Shown here: positions 32,016 through 41,995 of the stretch, piece after piece
How the letters are laid out: each line of letters opens with the position of its first letter
Position numbering within the stretch: position 1 is the stretch's first letter
NCBI RefSeq assembly: GCF_003144095.1
Contig: NZ_NSKH01000023.1
Location: 248,001-312,000 of the forward strand
Length of the DNA: 64,000 bases
From: Streptomyces sp. ICBB 8177
GTDB taxonomy: Bacteria; Actinomycetota; Actinomycetes; Streptomycetales; Streptomycetaceae
Reading direction: 5' to 3'
Program-made: the position numbers and the translations under genes
The notes under the pieces: model-generated
Seen by the model: only the letters and a program-made list of their open reading frames with translations
Database searches by the model: none
Told to the model about the DNA's origin: nothing

Positions 32016-33412
32016 CCAGCACCCTCATCCGCGGCGGCCTGGTCGTCACCGCCGCCGAGGAGACCCACGCCGACGTCCTGGTCGACCACGGCCGTGTCGT
32101 CGCCCTGTTCGCCCGCGACACCGGAACCGACCTCACGCCCACCGCCGACCGCGTCATCGACGCCACCGGCAAGTACGTCATCCCGGGCGGCGTGGACGCA
32201 CACACCCACATGGAGATGCCGTTCGGCGGCACCTACGCCTCCGACACCTTCGAGACCGGCACCCGCGCCGCCGCCTGGGGCGGCACGACCACCATCGTGG
32301 ACTTCGCCATCCAGAGCGTCGGCAAGTCGCTGCGCGAAGGGCTCGACGCCTGGCACGGCAAGGCCGACGGCCGCTGCGCCATCGACTACGGCTTCCACAT
32401 GATCCTCGCGGACGTCAACGACCGCACCCTCAAGGAGATGGACACCCTCGTGGAGGAGGGCGTCACCTCCTTCAAGCTGTTCATGGCCTACCCCGGCGTC
32501 TTCTACAGCGACGACGGCAAGATCCTGCGCGCCATGCAACGCGCCGCCGTCAACGGCGGGTTGATCATGATGCACGCGGAGAACGGCATCGCCATCGACG
32601 TCCTGGTCGAACAGGCGCTGGCCGCCGGCAGGACCGACCCCCGCTACCACGGCGAGGTCCGCAAGGCGCTGCTGGAGGCCGAGGCGACGCATCGCGCCAT
32701 CCAGCTCTCCCGGGTCGCGGGCTCACCGCTCTACGTCGTCCACGTCTCCGCCACCGAGGCGGTCGAGGAACTGGCCCGCGCCCGCGACATGGGCCTCAAC
32801 GTCTTCGGCGAGACCTGCCCGCAGTACCTGTTCCTGTCCACCGACAACCTCGCCGAACCCGGCTTCGAGGGCGCCAAGTACGTCTGCTCCACCCCGCTGC
32901 GCCCCGTCGAGCACCAGGCGGCGCTGTGGCGGGGCCTGCGCACCAACGACCTGTCGGTGGTCTCCACCGACCACTGCCCGTTCTGCTTCACCGGGCAGAA
33001 GGACCTCGGCCGCGGCGACTTCTCCCGCATCCCCAACGGCCTGCCCGGCGTGGAGAACCGGATGGACCTGCTCCACCAGGCCGTGGTCGACGGCCACATC
33101 AGCCGCCGCCGCTGGATCGAGCTGGCCTGCGCCACGCCCGCCCGGATGTTCGGGCTGCATCCGCGCAAGGGCACCATCGCGCCGGGCGCGGACGCCGACA
33201 TCGTCGTCTACGACCCGCGCGCCGAGCAGGTGATCTCCGCCGAGACCCACCACATGAACGTCGACTACTCGGCGTACGAGGGCCGCCGGATCACCGGCCG
33301 GGTGGAGACGGTCCTGTCCCGGGGCGAACTCGTCATCGAAGGCCGCGAGTTCGTCGGCCGCGCGGGCCACGGCCAGTACCAGCCGCGCGGCACCTGTCAG
33401 TACCTGCTCTGA
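32012..33412 (+). CDS. Dihydropyrimidinase / D-hydantoinase
   Basis: A 466-residue cyclic amidohydrolase with a binuclear metal centre: HTH in GGVDAHTHMEMPFGG, carbamylated Lys in EEGVTSFKLFMAYPG, His residues in LIMMHAENG and LYVVHVSATEAV, and Asp in SVVSTDHCPFCF. The C-terminus has the usual PRKGTIAPGADADIVVYDP. It opens dihydrouracil, dihydrothymine or hydantoins to N-carbamoyl products for the nitrilase-type enzyme of the same operon. Its ATG overlaps the aminotransferase stop. Confidence 0.92.
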   Translation: MTSTLIRGGLVVTAAEETHADVLVDHGRVVALFARDTGTDLTPTADRVIDATGKYVIPGGVDAHTHMEMPFGGTYASDTFETGTRAAAWGGTTTIVDFAIQSVGKSLREGLDAWHGKADGRCAIDYGFHMILADVNDRTLKEMDTLVEEGVTSFKLFMAYPGVFYSDDGKILRAMQRAAVNGGLIMMHAENGIAIDVLVEQALAAGRTDPRYHGEVRKALLEAEATHRAIQLSRVAGSPLYVVHVSATEAVEELARARDMGLNVFGETCPQYLFLSTDNLAEPGFEGAKYVCSTPLRPVEHQAALWRGLRTNDLSVVSTDHCPFCFTGQKDLGRGDFSRIPNGLPGVENRMDLLHQAVVDGHISRRRWIELACATPARMFGLHPRKGTIAPGADADIVVYDPRAEQVISAETHHMNVDYSAYEGRRITGRVETVLSRGELVIEGREFVGRAGHGQYQPRGTCQYLL

Positions 33413-33422
33413 CCCCGTTCGC

Positions 33423-33450
33423 CGCCGCCCCGCGCGATCACGGGGTGGCG
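33423..33450. terminator. Intra-operon hairpin
   Basis: CGCCGCCCCG and CGGGGTGGCG form a 10-bp stem (one G-U pair) with an 8-nt loop in the 86-bp gap between hydantoinase and LLM oxidoreductase genes. It may attenuate or process the transcript. Confidence 0.4.
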
Positions 33451-33498
33451 GCGGCCGGTCCGAACCGCTGTGAAGGAACCAGAAAGTAGGGCCGACTG

Positions 33499-34518
33499 AT
33501 GGACTTCGGACTCGTCCTGCAGACCGATCCGCCCGCCTCAGCCGTCGTCGGACTCATGCGCCGCGCCGAACGCAACGGCTTCCGTTACGGCTGGACCTTC
33601 GACTCCGCCGTGCTGTGGCAGGAACCCTTCGTCATCTACAGCCGCATCCTGGAACACACCGAACGCCTCGTCGTCGGCCCGATGGTCACCAACCCCGGCA
33701 CCCGCAGCTGGGAGGTGACCGCCTCCACCTTCGCCACCCTCAACGACATGTACGGCAACCGCACCGTCTGCGGCATCGGCCGCGGCGACTCCGCCATGCG
33801 CGTCGCGGGCCGCAAGCCCAACACCCTCGCCCGGCTCGGCGAGGCCATCGGCGTCATCCGCGACCTCGCCGAGGGCCGCGAGGCCGAGGTCGACGGCAAC
33901 CCGGTGCGCATCCCGTGGGTCAAGGACGGCCGGCTGCCGGTCTGGATGGCCGCCTACGGGCCCAGGGCCCTGGCGCTCGCCGGGCGGACCGCGGACGGCT
34001 TCATCCTCCAGCTCGCCGACCCGTTCCTCACCGAGTGGATGGTCAAGGCGGTGCGCTCGGCAGCCGAGGAGGCCGGGCGCGACCCCGGCGAGGTGACGAT
34101 CTGCGTGGCCGCGCCCGCGTACGTCACCGACGGGAGCGACGCCGCGCTGGCGCACGCACGCGAACAGTGCCGCTGGTTCGGCGGGATGGTCGGCAACCAC
34201 GTCGCCGACCTGGTCGGCCGCTACGGCGAGCACTCCGGCATGGTCCCCGACGAGCTGACCGCGTACATCAAGGACCGCCAGGGGTACGACTACGCGCACC
34301 ACGGAAGGGCCGGCAACCCCGACACCGCGTTCGTGCCGGACGCCGTGGTCGACCGCTTCTGCCTGATCGGGCCGCCCGAGGCGCATCTCGAGAAGCTGCG
34401 GGCGCTGCGGGAGCTGGGCGTCGACCAGTTCGCGGTGTACGCCATGCACGACGCCCGCGAGGCGGTCGTCGACGCCTACGGCGAACACGTCATCCCGGCG
34501 CTGGGACAGGAGAGATGA
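33499..34518 (+). CDS. LLM-class F420-dependent oxidoreductase
   Basis: A 339-residue luciferase-like TIM-barrel protein (MDFGLVLQTDPPASAVVGLMRRAERNGFRYGWTFDS, RLVVGPMVTNPGTRSWEVTASTFATLNDMYGNRTVCGIGRGDSAMR, LPVWMAAYGPRALALAGRTADGFILQLADP). These features match bacterial LLM proteins annotated as F420-dependent, such as the TIGR03842-type group I recall. F420 use is a family prediction and is not visible here. Its position between the hydantoinase and the permease, in an operon with no classical dihydropyrimidine dehydrogenase, makes it a candidate for the redox step on a pyrimidine or hydantoin ring. Confidence 0.85.
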   Translation: MDFGLVLQTDPPASAVVGLMRRAERNGFRYGWTFDSAVLWQEPFVIYSRILEHTERLVVGPMVTNPGTRSWEVTASTFATLNDMYGNRTVCGIGRGDSAMRVAGRKPNTLARLGEAIGVIRDLAEGREAEVDGNPVRIPWVKDGRLPVWMAAYGPRALALAGRTADGFILQLADPFLTEWMVKAVRSAAEEAGRDPGEVTICVAAPAYVTDGSDAALAHAREQCRWFGGMVGNHVADLVGRYGEHSGMVPDELTAYIKDRQGYDYAHHGRAGNPDTAFVPDAVVDRFCLIGPPEAHLEKLRALRELGVDQFAVYAMHDAREAVVDAYGEHVIPALGQER

Positions 34519-36065
34519 CCACCGGGGCGGCACGCCCGCCCGCCGCCGCCGACGGGCCCCTGGAGCTGTCCGCGGCCGAACTGCCCGACGACGGCCGCTT
34601 CGCCAACGCCGACCTGCGCCCGGTGCCGCTCGCCGAACGGCACTGGACGACGTACAACTTCACCGCCCTGTGGGTCGGCATGGCCCACAACATCCCGTCC
34701 TGGACGCTGGCCTCCGGCCTGGTCGCGCTCGGCATGGACTGGAAGCAGTCGGTGCTGACCATCGCGCTGGCCAACGTGATCGTGCTGGTGCCGATGCTGC
34801 TGACCGGGCATGCCGGGCCCAAGTACGGCATACCCTTCCCCGTGCTGGCCCGGGCGTCGTTCGGGCTGCGCGGGGCGAACCTGCCGGCGCTGGTGCGGGC
34901 CGCCGTGGCCTGCGCCTGGTTCGGCATCCAGACGTGGATCGGCGGCGAGGGCATCTTCTTCCTGGCCGGCAAGCTCTTCGGCCACGGCTGGGCGAACGCA
35001 GGCGTCGTCGGCGGCTACCCGTGGACGCAGTGGCTGTCGTTCGGTGTCTTCTGGCTGATCGAACTCGCCGTCATCGCGCGGGGGATGGAGACGCTGCGGC
35101 GCTTCGAGAACTGGGCCGCGCCCTTCGTCCTCGTCGGCGCGATCGCGCTGCTGGTCTGGATCACCGTCAAGGCGGGCGGCCTCGGGCCGCTGCTCGACCA
35201 GCCGTCGAAGCTCGGCTGGGGCCACCGCTTCTGGCCGGTCTTCTTCCCCTCCCTGATGGGCATGATCGGCTTCTGGTCCACGCTGTCGCTCAACATCCCC
35301 GACTTCACCCGCTTCGGCGCGGGACAACGGGCGCAGGTGCGGGGGCAGTCACTGGGCCTGCCGACCACGATGACCGCCTTCGCGCTGCTGTCGGTGCTGG
35401 TCACCTCGGGTTCGCAGGCGGTCTACGGCAAGCCGGTGTGGGACCCGATCCAGCTCGCCTCCCACCTGTCGAACTGGGCGGGCGTGCTGTTCGCGCTGCT
35501 GACCGTGCTGATCGCCACCATCAGCTGCAACCTCGCGGCCAACGTCGTCTCGCCCGCCTACGACCTGTCCAACCTCGCGCCGCGGCTGTTCACCTTCCGG
35601 GGCGGCGCGCTGCTGACCGGGGTGGTGGGGGTCGTGATCTTCCCCTGGAAGCTGATCTCCTCGCCGCAGGTCTACATCTACACCTGGCTCGGCGTGGTCG
35701 GCGGCCTGCTCGGCACGGTCGCGGGTGTCCTGATCGCCGACTACTGGATCGTGCGCCGCACCCGCCTCGACCTCGCGGGCCTGTACCGCCAGGACGGCCC
35801 CTACTGGTACCGGGCGGGCTGGAACTGGCGGGCGGTGACCGCGTTCGCCGTCGGCGGCGTGCTGGCGGTCGGCGGCTCGTACTCCGCCCCCGGCAGCGGC
35901 CCGTTCCCGGCGCACGGCATGATCCCGTTCCTCAAACCCCTGGCGGACTACGGCTGGGCGGTCGGCCTGATCACGGCGCTGCTGCTGTACGCGGGACTCA
36001 TGCGGGCCTTCCCGCACGACCGCCGGGCCGCGGCGATCCCTTCCCCGACAGGCGCGACCGGGTGA
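34515..36065 (+). CDS. NCS1 family nucleobase/hydantoin:cation symporter
   Basis: A 516-residue transporter with about twelve hydrophobic segments. The NCS1 signature region is at the first helices ([69 protein letters not shown]), and [18 protein letters not shown] follows later. Relatives such as Mhp1 and PucI import hydantoins, allantoin, uracil or thiamine precursors with Na+ or H+. It overlaps the LLM gene by 4 bp and ends the operon, so it probably supplies the ring substrate. Confidence 0.9.
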   Translation: MTTGAARPPAAADGPLELSAAELPDDGRFANADLRPVPLAERHWTTYNFTALWVGMAHNIPSWTLASGLVALGMDWKQSVLTIALANVIVLVPMLLTGHAGPKYGIPFPVLARASFGLRGANLPALVRAAVACAWFGIQTWIGGEGIFFLAGKLFGHGWANAGVVGGYPWTQWLSFGVFWLIELAVIARGMETLRRFENWAAPFVLVGAIALLVWITVKAGGLGPLLDQPSKLGWGHRFWPVFFPSLMGMIGFWSTLSLNIPDFTRFGAGQRAQVRGQSLGLPTTMTAFALLSVLVTSGSQAVYGKPVWDPIQLASHLSNWAGVLFALLTVLIATISCNLAANVVSPAYDLSNLAPRLFTFRGGALLTGVVGVVIFPWKLISSPQVYIYTWLGVVGGLLGTVAGVLIADYWIVRRTRLDLAGLYRQDGPYWYRAGWNWRAVTAFAVGGVLAVGGSYSAPGSGPFPAHGMIPFLKPLADYGWAVGLITALLLYAGLMRAFPHDRRAAAIPSPTGATG

Positions 36066-36099
36066 CGCGGCGGGGCGTCGCGTCTGGCACGGTGGTGGC

Positions 36100-37521
36100 G
36101 TGGACAGGGACGCTACGGATGTGATCGTGATCGGGGCCGGGCCCAACGGGCTGACCGCCGCCGTGGAGCTGGCCCGGGCGGGGCTCGGCGTCGAGGTGTA
36201 CGAGGCGGCCGACGCGGTGGGCGGCGGGGCCCGCACCGAGGAGCTGACGCTGCCCGGCTTCCGGCACGACCCCTGCTCCACCGCGCACCCCTTCGGCGCG
36301 GGCTCCCCCGTCTTCAACCGCCTGCCGCTGCGCGAGCACGGCCTGGAGTGGGCGCACGCCGCACTGCCGATGGCGCACCCGTTCCCCGACGGCACCGCCG
36401 CCGTCCTGGCCCGCGACGTCGGCGAGACCGCCGCCTCGCTCGGGACGCGGGACGCGGGCGCCTACCGCAGGATGGTGGAGCCGTTCACCGGCCGCTGGGA
36501 CACGCTGGCGCGCGACGTGCTGCGGCCGCAGTGGGCGGGGCTGCCGCGCGATCCGCTGCTGTTCGCCCGCTTCGGGGCGGTCGGCGGGCTGCCGGTCGCC
36601 CTCCTCGCGCGGCGCTTCAGGGACGAGCGGGCGCGCGGCCTGCTCGCCGGCGCCGCCGCCCACCTGGTCGGACCGATGACCGGGCCGGTCACCGCGGGCG
36701 GCGCGCTCACCTTCCTGCTCGCCGGGCACGACGGCGGCTGGCCGTTCGCGCGCGGCGGCTCGCAGGCCATCTCCGACGCGCTGGCGAGCCTGCTGCGCGT
36801 CCACGGCGGCGTCGTGCGCACCGGCGTCACGGTCACCACGCTCGCCGACCTGCCGCCCGCGCGCGCCTACGTCTTCGACACCTCGCCGACCGCGCTCGCC
36901 CGGATCGCCGGCCTCGACCGCGCCTACCGGGGCTTCCGTTACGGGCCCGCCACGTTCAAGGTCGACTACGCGCTGGACGGCCCGGTGCCGTGGACCGCGC
37001 CGCAGGCCCGCCGCGCCGGGACCGTCCACCTCGGGCCGTCCTACGGCGAGATCGGCGCGGCGATGCGGGCGGTGACCCGGGGACGCGAGCCCGAGGTGCC
37101 GTTCGTGCTGACCGCGCAGCCCACGCTCGCCGACCCCGGCCGGGCGCCGGAGGGCAAGCACGTCTTCTACGCCTACTGCCACGTGCCCAACGGATGGCGC
37201 GGCGACGCCACCGCCGCCATCGAGCGGCAGATCGAGCGCTTCGCCCCCGGCTTCACCGACCGCGTCCTGGCCCGCGCGGTCAGCGGCCCCGCCCGGCTCG
37301 CGGCCCGCAACGCCAACTACGTGGGCGGCGACGCGCTGTGCGGCTCGACGGCCGGACTGCGCGCGGTGATCCGCCCCGCGCTGCGCAGGGTGCCGTACGC
37401 GACGAGCGACCCGGCGGTCTTCCTGTGCTCGCAGGCGACCCCGCCGGGCCCCGGGGTGCACGGGATGTGCGGCCACCACGCGGCGAAGGCGGTGCTCAAG
37501 GCGCTGGGGCGGTCGCGCTGA
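36100..37521 (+). CDS. FAD-dependent oxidoreductase, phytoene-desaturase-like
   Basis: A 473-residue flavoprotein with the N-terminal dinucleotide motif [42 protein letters not shown], and a C-terminal FAD-contact region ([26 protein letters not shown]). The layout matches the NAD(P)/FAD-dependent desaturase/isomerase group related to phytoene desaturase (CrtI/retinol saturase like). The substrate is unknown; no carotenoid genes are nearby. The GTG at 36100 lies 34 bp after the permease gene, so it may be read from the same transcript. Confidence 0.85.
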   Translation: MDRDATDVIVIGAGPNGLTAAVELARAGLGVEVYEAADAVGGGARTEELTLPGFRHDPCSTAHPFGAGSPVFNRLPLREHGLEWAHAALPMAHPFPDGTAAVLARDVGETAASLGTRDAGAYRRMVEPFTGRWDTLARDVLRPQWAGLPRDPLLFARFGAVGGLPVALLARRFRDERARGLLAGAAAHLVGPMTGPVTAGGALTFLLAGHDGGWPFARGGSQAISDALASLLRVHGGVVRTGVTVTTLADLPPARAYVFDTSPTALARIAGLDRAYRGFRYGPATFKVDYALDGPVPWTAPQARRAGTVHLGPSYGEIGAAMRAVTRGREPEVPFVLTAQPTLADPGRAPEGKHVFYAYCHVPNGWRGDATAAIERQIERFAPGFTDRVLARAVSGPARLAARNANYVGGDALCGSTAGLRAVIRPALRRVPYATSDPAVFLCSQATPPGPGVHGMCGHHAAKAVLKALGRSR

Positions 37522-37675
37522 GGCCCCCGGGACGCTCATGGCGCGACGCGACCGTATTGTCCTTCTTGAGGGCGTCTTGCGGCGCTCGGGGCACGGTCCT
37601 AGCCTTACCCGTGACTTACCCGTCAGTAGCGTCCTCGGGGCGTCCGCGCGTCAGACCTCGGAAAGGGTTCCCGCC

Positions 37676-38176
37676 ATGGTGACCGGCGACCGCCCCGCGC
37701 ACGTCCCCGGAACCGGCCTGGACACGCTGGACCTCGGGACGCTGGAGCTGGCCCGCGTGGAGCCGGACGAGTTCGCCCGCATCGTCAAGGCGACCCCGGC
37801 CCGGCAGACCGCCCGGATCATGGCGGGGCCCCACCGCAGGCGCGTCCTGGACGAGCTGTTCCGGCGGATGGAGACGCTCTTTCGTCCGGACGCCGCCGGC
37901 GACCGCGACGCGCTGGTGCGCTGGCGGATCACCGGAGAGGGCGGCGCCGTCGACACGTACGAGACGCACATCGCCGACCGCCGCTGCGTGGTGACCGCGC
38001 ACGCCACCGACCGCACCCCCCGGCTGACCCTCACCATGGCCGCGCCCGAGTTGCTCAGGCTCGCCTCCGGCAACGCCTCGGGCCCCGCGCTGTACCTCGT
38101 GCGCAGGCTGAGGGCGCAGGGCGACCTGCGGCTCGCGGGCGGGCTGATGCACTACTTCGACCTGCCGAGGCCGTGA
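37676..38176 (+). CDS. SCP2-type sterol carrier domain protein
   Basis: A 166-residue protein. The C-terminal two thirds fits the SCP2 fold: RRRVLDELFRRMETLFRPDAAGDRDALVRWRITGEGGAVDTYETHIADRRCVVTAHATDRTPRLTLTMAAPELLRLASG, then ALYLVRRLRAQGDLRLAGGLMHYFD, the usual C-terminal helix-loop. These domains bind hydrophobic ligands. The start ATG is preceded by AAAGGG. Confidence 0.8.
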   Translation: MVTGDRPAHVPGTGLDTLDLGTLELARVEPDEFARIVKATPARQTARIMAGPHRRRVLDELFRRMETLFRPDAAGDRDALVRWRITGEGGAVDTYETHIADRRCVVTAHATDRTPRLTLTMAAPELLRLASGNASGPALYLVRRLRAQGDLRLAGGLMHYFDLPRP

Positions 38177-38279
38177 ACCGGCCGCGTCCGTCCGTCACTT
38201 GAGACGCACGGCCGCGGATCGTTTGGGGCGCGGGCGGCCGGGACAGATCCCTGCTGGCCCGACCGCGAGAGGACTGCCC

Positions 38280-40091
38280 TTGTTCACCACCCGGCCCACC
38301 CTCCAGGGCACGTTCGGCATGGTCTCCTCCACCCACTGGCTGGCCTCCCAGTCCGCCATGGCCGTGCTGGAGGACGACGGCAACGCCTTCGACGCGGCGG
38401 TCGCGGCGGCCTTCACCCTGCACGTCGTCGAGCCGCACCTGAACGGCCCCGCGGGCGAGGTGCCGATCATCCTCGCCCCGGCCGGCGGCCCGGTGCGGGT
38501 GCTGTGCGGCCAGGGCCCGGCCCCGGCCGCCGCCACCATCGCCCACTACACGGGCCTCGGACTCGAACTCGTCCCCGGCACGGGCCCGTTGGCGGCCGCC
38601 GTGCCCGGCGCGTTCGACGCCTGGCTGCTCCTGCTGCGCGACCACGGCACCAAGTCGCTGGCCGACGTGCTGAAGTACGCCATCGGCTACGCCGAACACG
38701 GCCACCCGGCGGTCGAACGGATCGGCGCCACCGTCGAGGCGGTGCGCGAGCTGTTCACCACCGAGTGGACGACGTCGGCCGAGCTGTACCTGCCGGGCGG
38801 GCGGGCCCCGGCGCCGGGCGCCCTGCTGCGCAACCCGGCCCTCGCCCGCACCTGGCGCCGCGTCGTCGCCGAGTCCGACGCCGCGGGCGGCAGCCGCGAG
38901 AACCGGCTGGACGCCGCCCGCGCGGTGTGGCGGGAAGGCTTCGTCGCCGAGGCGCTGGCCGCCTGGGCCGCCCGGCCCGCCACGGACACCTCGGGCGAAC
39001 GCCACGCGGGCGTCCTGACCGGCGACGACCTGGCCGCCTGGTCCGCGCACTACGAGGACCCGGTCACGTACGACTGGAACGGCTGGACCGTCGCCAAGGC
39101 GGGCCCGTGGAGCCAGGGCCCGGTCTTCCTCCAGCAACTCGCCCTCCTGCCTGACGAGTTGGGCACCGGCGAACTGTCCTACGGCAGCGGCGCGTACGTG
39201 CACACCGTGGTCGAGGGCGCCAAGCTCGCGTTCGCCGACCGCGAGGCGTGGTACGGCGACGCGGCCGACGTTCCGCTCGCCGACCTGCTCTCACCCGCCT
39301 ACAACGCCCGCCGCCGTGCCCTGGTCGGCGGCACCGCCTCCCTCGAACTGCGTCCCGGCCGGCCCGGCGGACGCACACCCTGGCTGGCCGCGCTCAGGCT
39401 CGCGCGGGCGGTGGGGCCCGACGCGACCGACACGGCGATGGCGGTTCCGGGCGCGGGGGAGCCGACCGTGGGCCCGGACGGCGCGACCCGCGGCGACACC
39501 TGCCACCTGGACGTGGTCGACCGGCACGGCAACATGGTCGCCGCGACCCCCAGCGGCGGCTGGCTCCAGTCCAGCCCCGTCGTACCCGAACTCGGCTTCC
39601 CGCTCGGCACCCGCCTCCAGATGACCTGGCTGGAGCCGGGCCTGCCCAGCTCGCTCACCCCGGGCCGCCGCCCGCGCACCACGCTCACGCCCTCGCTGGC
39701 ACTGCGCGACGGGCAGCCGGTGCTGGCGTTCGGCACGCCGGGCGGCGACCAGCAGGACCAGTGGAGTCTGAACTTCTTCCTCGGCGTCGCGCTGCGCGAA
39801 CGGGTCCGCGGCGGCCTCGATCTCCAGGGCGCGATCGACGCCCCGAACTGGCACACCAGTGCCTTCCCCGGCTCGTTCCACCCGCGCGCCACGCAGCCCG
39901 GCAGCCTCACCGTCGAGTCCCGGCTCGGCGAGCGGGCCGTCGCCGAGCTGCGGGCCCGCGGCCACCGCGTCACCGTCGCCGGGCCGTGGACCGAGGGCAG
40001 GCTGTGCGCGGTCGCCCGCGACCCGGAGACCGGCGTGCTGTCGGCGGGAGCCAACCCGAGGGGCGCGCAGGGGTACGCGGTCGGGCGCTGA
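38280..40091 (+). CDS. Gamma-glutamyltransferase family protein
   Basis: A 603-residue member of the Ntn-hydrolase gamma-glutamyltranspeptidase family. Key blocks are GMVSSTHWLASQSAMAVLEDDGNAFDAAVAAAFTLHVVEPHLNGPAGE, YGSGAYVHTVVEGAKLAFADREAWYGD, and the autoprocessing site RGDTCHLDVVDRHGNMVAATPSGGW with a Thr nucleophile candidate (Asp-Thr-Cys-His-Leu). RTTLTPSLALRDGQPVLAFGTPGGDQQDQW precedes the C-terminus. No signal peptide is evident, so it may act in the cytoplasm. The TTG at 38280 with GAGAGGA upstream is the best start; the in-frame extension to 38199 has no ribosome site. Confidence 0.85.
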   Translation: MFTTRPTLQGTFGMVSSTHWLASQSAMAVLEDDGNAFDAAVAAAFTLHVVEPHLNGPAGEVPIILAPAGGPVRVLCGQGPAPAAATIAHYTGLGLELVPGTGPLAAAVPGAFDAWLLLLRDHGTKSLADVLKYAIGYAEHGHPAVERIGATVEAVRELFTTEWTTSAELYLPGGRAPAPGALLRNPALARTWRRVVAESDAAGGSRENRLDAARAVWREGFVAEALAAWAARPATDTSGERHAGVLTGDDLAAWSAHYEDPVTYDWNGWTVAKAGPWSQGPVFLQQLALLPDELGTGELSYGSGAYVHTVVEGAKLAFADREAWYGDAADVPLADLLSPAYNARRRALVGGTASLELRPGRPGGRTPWLAALRLARAVGPDATDTAMAVPGAGEPTVGPDGATRGDTCHLDVVDRHGNMVAATPSGGWLQSSPVVPELGFPLGTRLQMTWLEPGLPSSLTPGRRPRTTLTPSLALRDGQPVLAFGTPGGDQQDQWSLNFFLGVALRERVRGGLDLQGAIDAPNWHTSAFPGSFHPRATQPGSLTVESRLGERAVAELRARGHRVTVAGPWTEGRLCAVARDPETGVLSAGANPRGAQGYAVGR

Positions 40092-40123
40092 CCGGTTTCA
40101 CTCGAGCGCGCGCCGTACCCGCC

Positions 40124-40531
40124 TCACGGCCCGGGCGCGTCCCGCCGCGCGGGCAGCCAGGTGGCCGAGACGGTGATCGTCGCCTGCCCGGACGCGCCGA
40201 CCACGCCCAGGGCCAGGTCCTCGCCGATCTGGAGGCCGAACTGCACGGCGATCTGCTGCGGCGGGTCGTCCCCCGCCGCCACCGCGTCGTGCACCGTGCG
40301 CAGCAGCGGCCCGAGTGGCCGCAGGACGTGCTCCAGCGCGTCCTGCTCCAGCGTCGCCACGACCTCGCCGGCGCGAGTGGCGATCTTCGAGCCGAGCACG
40401 CCTTCCGCGTGCGGCGGGACGGAGGCGGCGGCGTCGTGGTCCTGCGCGGGGTCGCGCACCGGCGCCAACTCCAGCCGTACGCGGGTGTTCTCGTCGAAGT
40501 GGATCTCGGCATACCGCGGCACGCGCCCCAT
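40124..40531 (-). CDS. CU044_2847 family protein (trypsin-co-occurring domain like)
   Basis: A 135-residue protein (MGRVPRYAEIHFDENTRVRLELAP, then GEVVATLEQDALEHVLRPLGPLLRTVHDAVAAGDDPPQQIAVQFGLQIGEDLALGVVGASGQATITVSATW). This is the pattern of the CU044_2847/TRYPCO1 family, often found near trypsin-like proteases in actinobacteria. No such protease is adjacent here. It faces the gamma-glutamyltransferase gene end-on with a 32-bp gap. The function is unknown. Confidence 0.75.
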   Translation of the reverse strand: MGRVPRYAEIHFDENTRVRLELAPVRDPAQDHDAAASVPPHAEGVLGSKIATRAGEVVATLEQDALEHVLRPLGPLLRTVHDAVAAGDDPPQQIAVQFGLQIGEDLALGVVGASGQATITVSATWLPARRDAPGP

Positions 40532-40637
40532 TGTGCCGGTCCGCGTCCGCCCTCGCGCCGGGTTCGCCGGCGGTCTCACCATCCGTCCACCCATGGGCAG
40601 CGGGGGCACCTGGCGGATAGGGTCCCTAGGGCGCGAC

Positions 40638-41867
40638 ATGGTCCATGGGAGTTGCAAGGTGGGAGAGATTCACGAGGAGCACGGCGAGCACCGGCGGGAC
40701 ACGGAGCACCGGGCGGACGGCGGCCGGGGCGCGCTGCCGCGCGTGCTGATCGCGGCCGACAAGTTCAAGGGCTCGCTCACCGCCGTCGAGGTCGCCGAAC
40801 ACGTCACCACGGGCCTGCGCCGGGCCCTGCCCGCCCTGCCGGTGGAGTCGCTGCCGGTCGCGGACGGCGGTGACGGCACCGTGGACGCCGCGGTCGCCGT
40901 GGGCTTCCAGCGCCGCGCGACGACCGTCACCGGACCGCTGGGCGAGCCGGTGACGGCGGCCTGGGCGCTGCGCGAGGACGTCGCCGTGGTCGAGATGGCA
41001 GAGGCCTCGGGCCTGCGCCACGTCACCCCGGACAGCCGTTCCGCGCTCGCCTCGTCCACGTACGGAACCGGCGAGCTGCTGCGGGCCGCGCTGGGCGCGG
41101 GCGCGCGCACCGTCGTGCTGGGCGTCGGCGGCAGTGCCTCCACCGACGGCGGCGCGGGCATGCTGGCCGCGCTGGGAGCCGTCTTCACCGGTGCCGACGG
41201 CCGCCCGGTGGGTCCTGGCGGCGGGGCGCTGGCCGGCCTGGAGCGGGCCGACCTCACGGGGCTCGACCCGCGGATCGCCGGGACCGCGTTCGTGCTCGCC
41301 AGCGACGTCGACAACCCGCTGCGCGGCCCCAAGGGCGCCCCCGCGGTGTACGGCCCGCAGAAGGGCGCCTCGCCGGACGACGTGGCCGCGCTGGACGCCG
41401 CGCTCGGGCGGTACGCGCAGGTGCTGGGCGCCGCCCTGGGCCCGCAGGCCGCCGAGGCCGCCGAGGCGCCGGGCGCGGGCGCGGCCGGCGGGATCGGCTA
41501 CGGCGCGCTGGTCGGTCTTGACGCGGTCTTCCGGCCCGGGGTCGAGGTCCTCTTCGAGCTGCTGGGGTTCGCCGAGGCGCTTGAGCGGGCGGACTTCGTG
41601 ATCACCGGTGAGGGCTCGCTCGACGCCCAGACGCTGCACGGCAAGGCCCCGGCGGGCGTGGCCCAGGCGGCCCGCGCCCGCGGCGTGGACGTGGTGGCCG
41701 TCTGCGGCCGCCTCGCGCTCCCCCCGGAGGCGCTGGGCGGCGCGGGCATCCGCCGTGCCTACGCCCTCACCGAGCTGGAGCCGGACCCGGCGCGCTGCAT
41801 GGCCGAGGCGGGCGCCCTCCTGGAGCGCCAGGCCGAACGGCTCGCCCGCGACTTCCTGGCGCCGTAG
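40638..41867 (+). CDS. Glycerate kinase
   Basis: A 409-residue protein. After a non-conserved N-terminus of about 37 residues comes the GlxK/GarK-type glycerate kinase fold: VLIAADKFKGSLTAVEVAEHV, LPVADGGDGTVDAAVA, SSTYGTGELLRAALGAGARTVVLGVGGSASTDGGAGMLAALG, LASDVDNPLRGPKGAPAVYGPQKGA and FVITGEGSLDAQTLHGKAPAGVA. It phosphorylates glycerate to 2- or 3-phosphoglycerate. ATG 40638 is the upstream start; GTG 40662 would shorten it by eight residues. Confidence 0.9.
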   Translation: MVHGSCKVGEIHEEHGEHRRDTEHRADGGRGALPRVLIAADKFKGSLTAVEVAEHVTTGLRRALPALPVESLPVADGGDGTVDAAVAVGFQRRATTVTGPLGEPVTAAWALREDVAVVEMAEASGLRHVTPDSRSALASSTYGTGELLRAALGAGARTVVLGVGGSASTDGGAGMLAALGAVFTGADGRPVGPGGGALAGLERADLTGLDPRIAGTAFVLASDVDNPLRGPKGAPAVYGPQKGASPDDVAALDAALGRYAQVLGAALGPQAAEAAEAPGAGAAGGIGYGALVGLDAVFRPGVEVLFELLGFAEALERADFVITGEGSLDAQTLHGKAPAGVAQAARARGVDVVAVCGRLALPPEALGGAGIRRAYALTELEPDPARCMAEAGALLERQAERLARDFLAP

Positions 41868-41915
41868 CGCCTTCGGCGACCGTCGCGGGCCGTAACGCCT
41901 TCGGCGACCGTCGCG
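41862..41915. repeat. 28-bp tandem duplication over the glycerate kinase stop codon
   Basis: GCCGTAGCGCCTTCGGCGAC and the following CGTCGCG are repeated 28 bp later with one change (GTAG to GTAA). The first copy contains the TAG stop of the kinase gene and the second lies in the 3' UTR. Confidence 0.7.
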
Positions 41916-41937
41916 CGTACAGAACGCGGCAGAACGC

Positions 41938-41972
41938 GTGAGGGCCCCGGGCGGATCGCCCGGGGCCCTCAC
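41938..41972. terminator. Strong bidirectional terminator
   Basis: Perfect 16-bp arms (GTGAGGGCCCCGGGCG and its complement) with a 3-nt loop, GAT, between the convergent glycerate kinase and pssA genes. Confidence 0.85.
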
Positions 41973-41995
41973 GCACGGTGTCGGCGTGCGGACGG

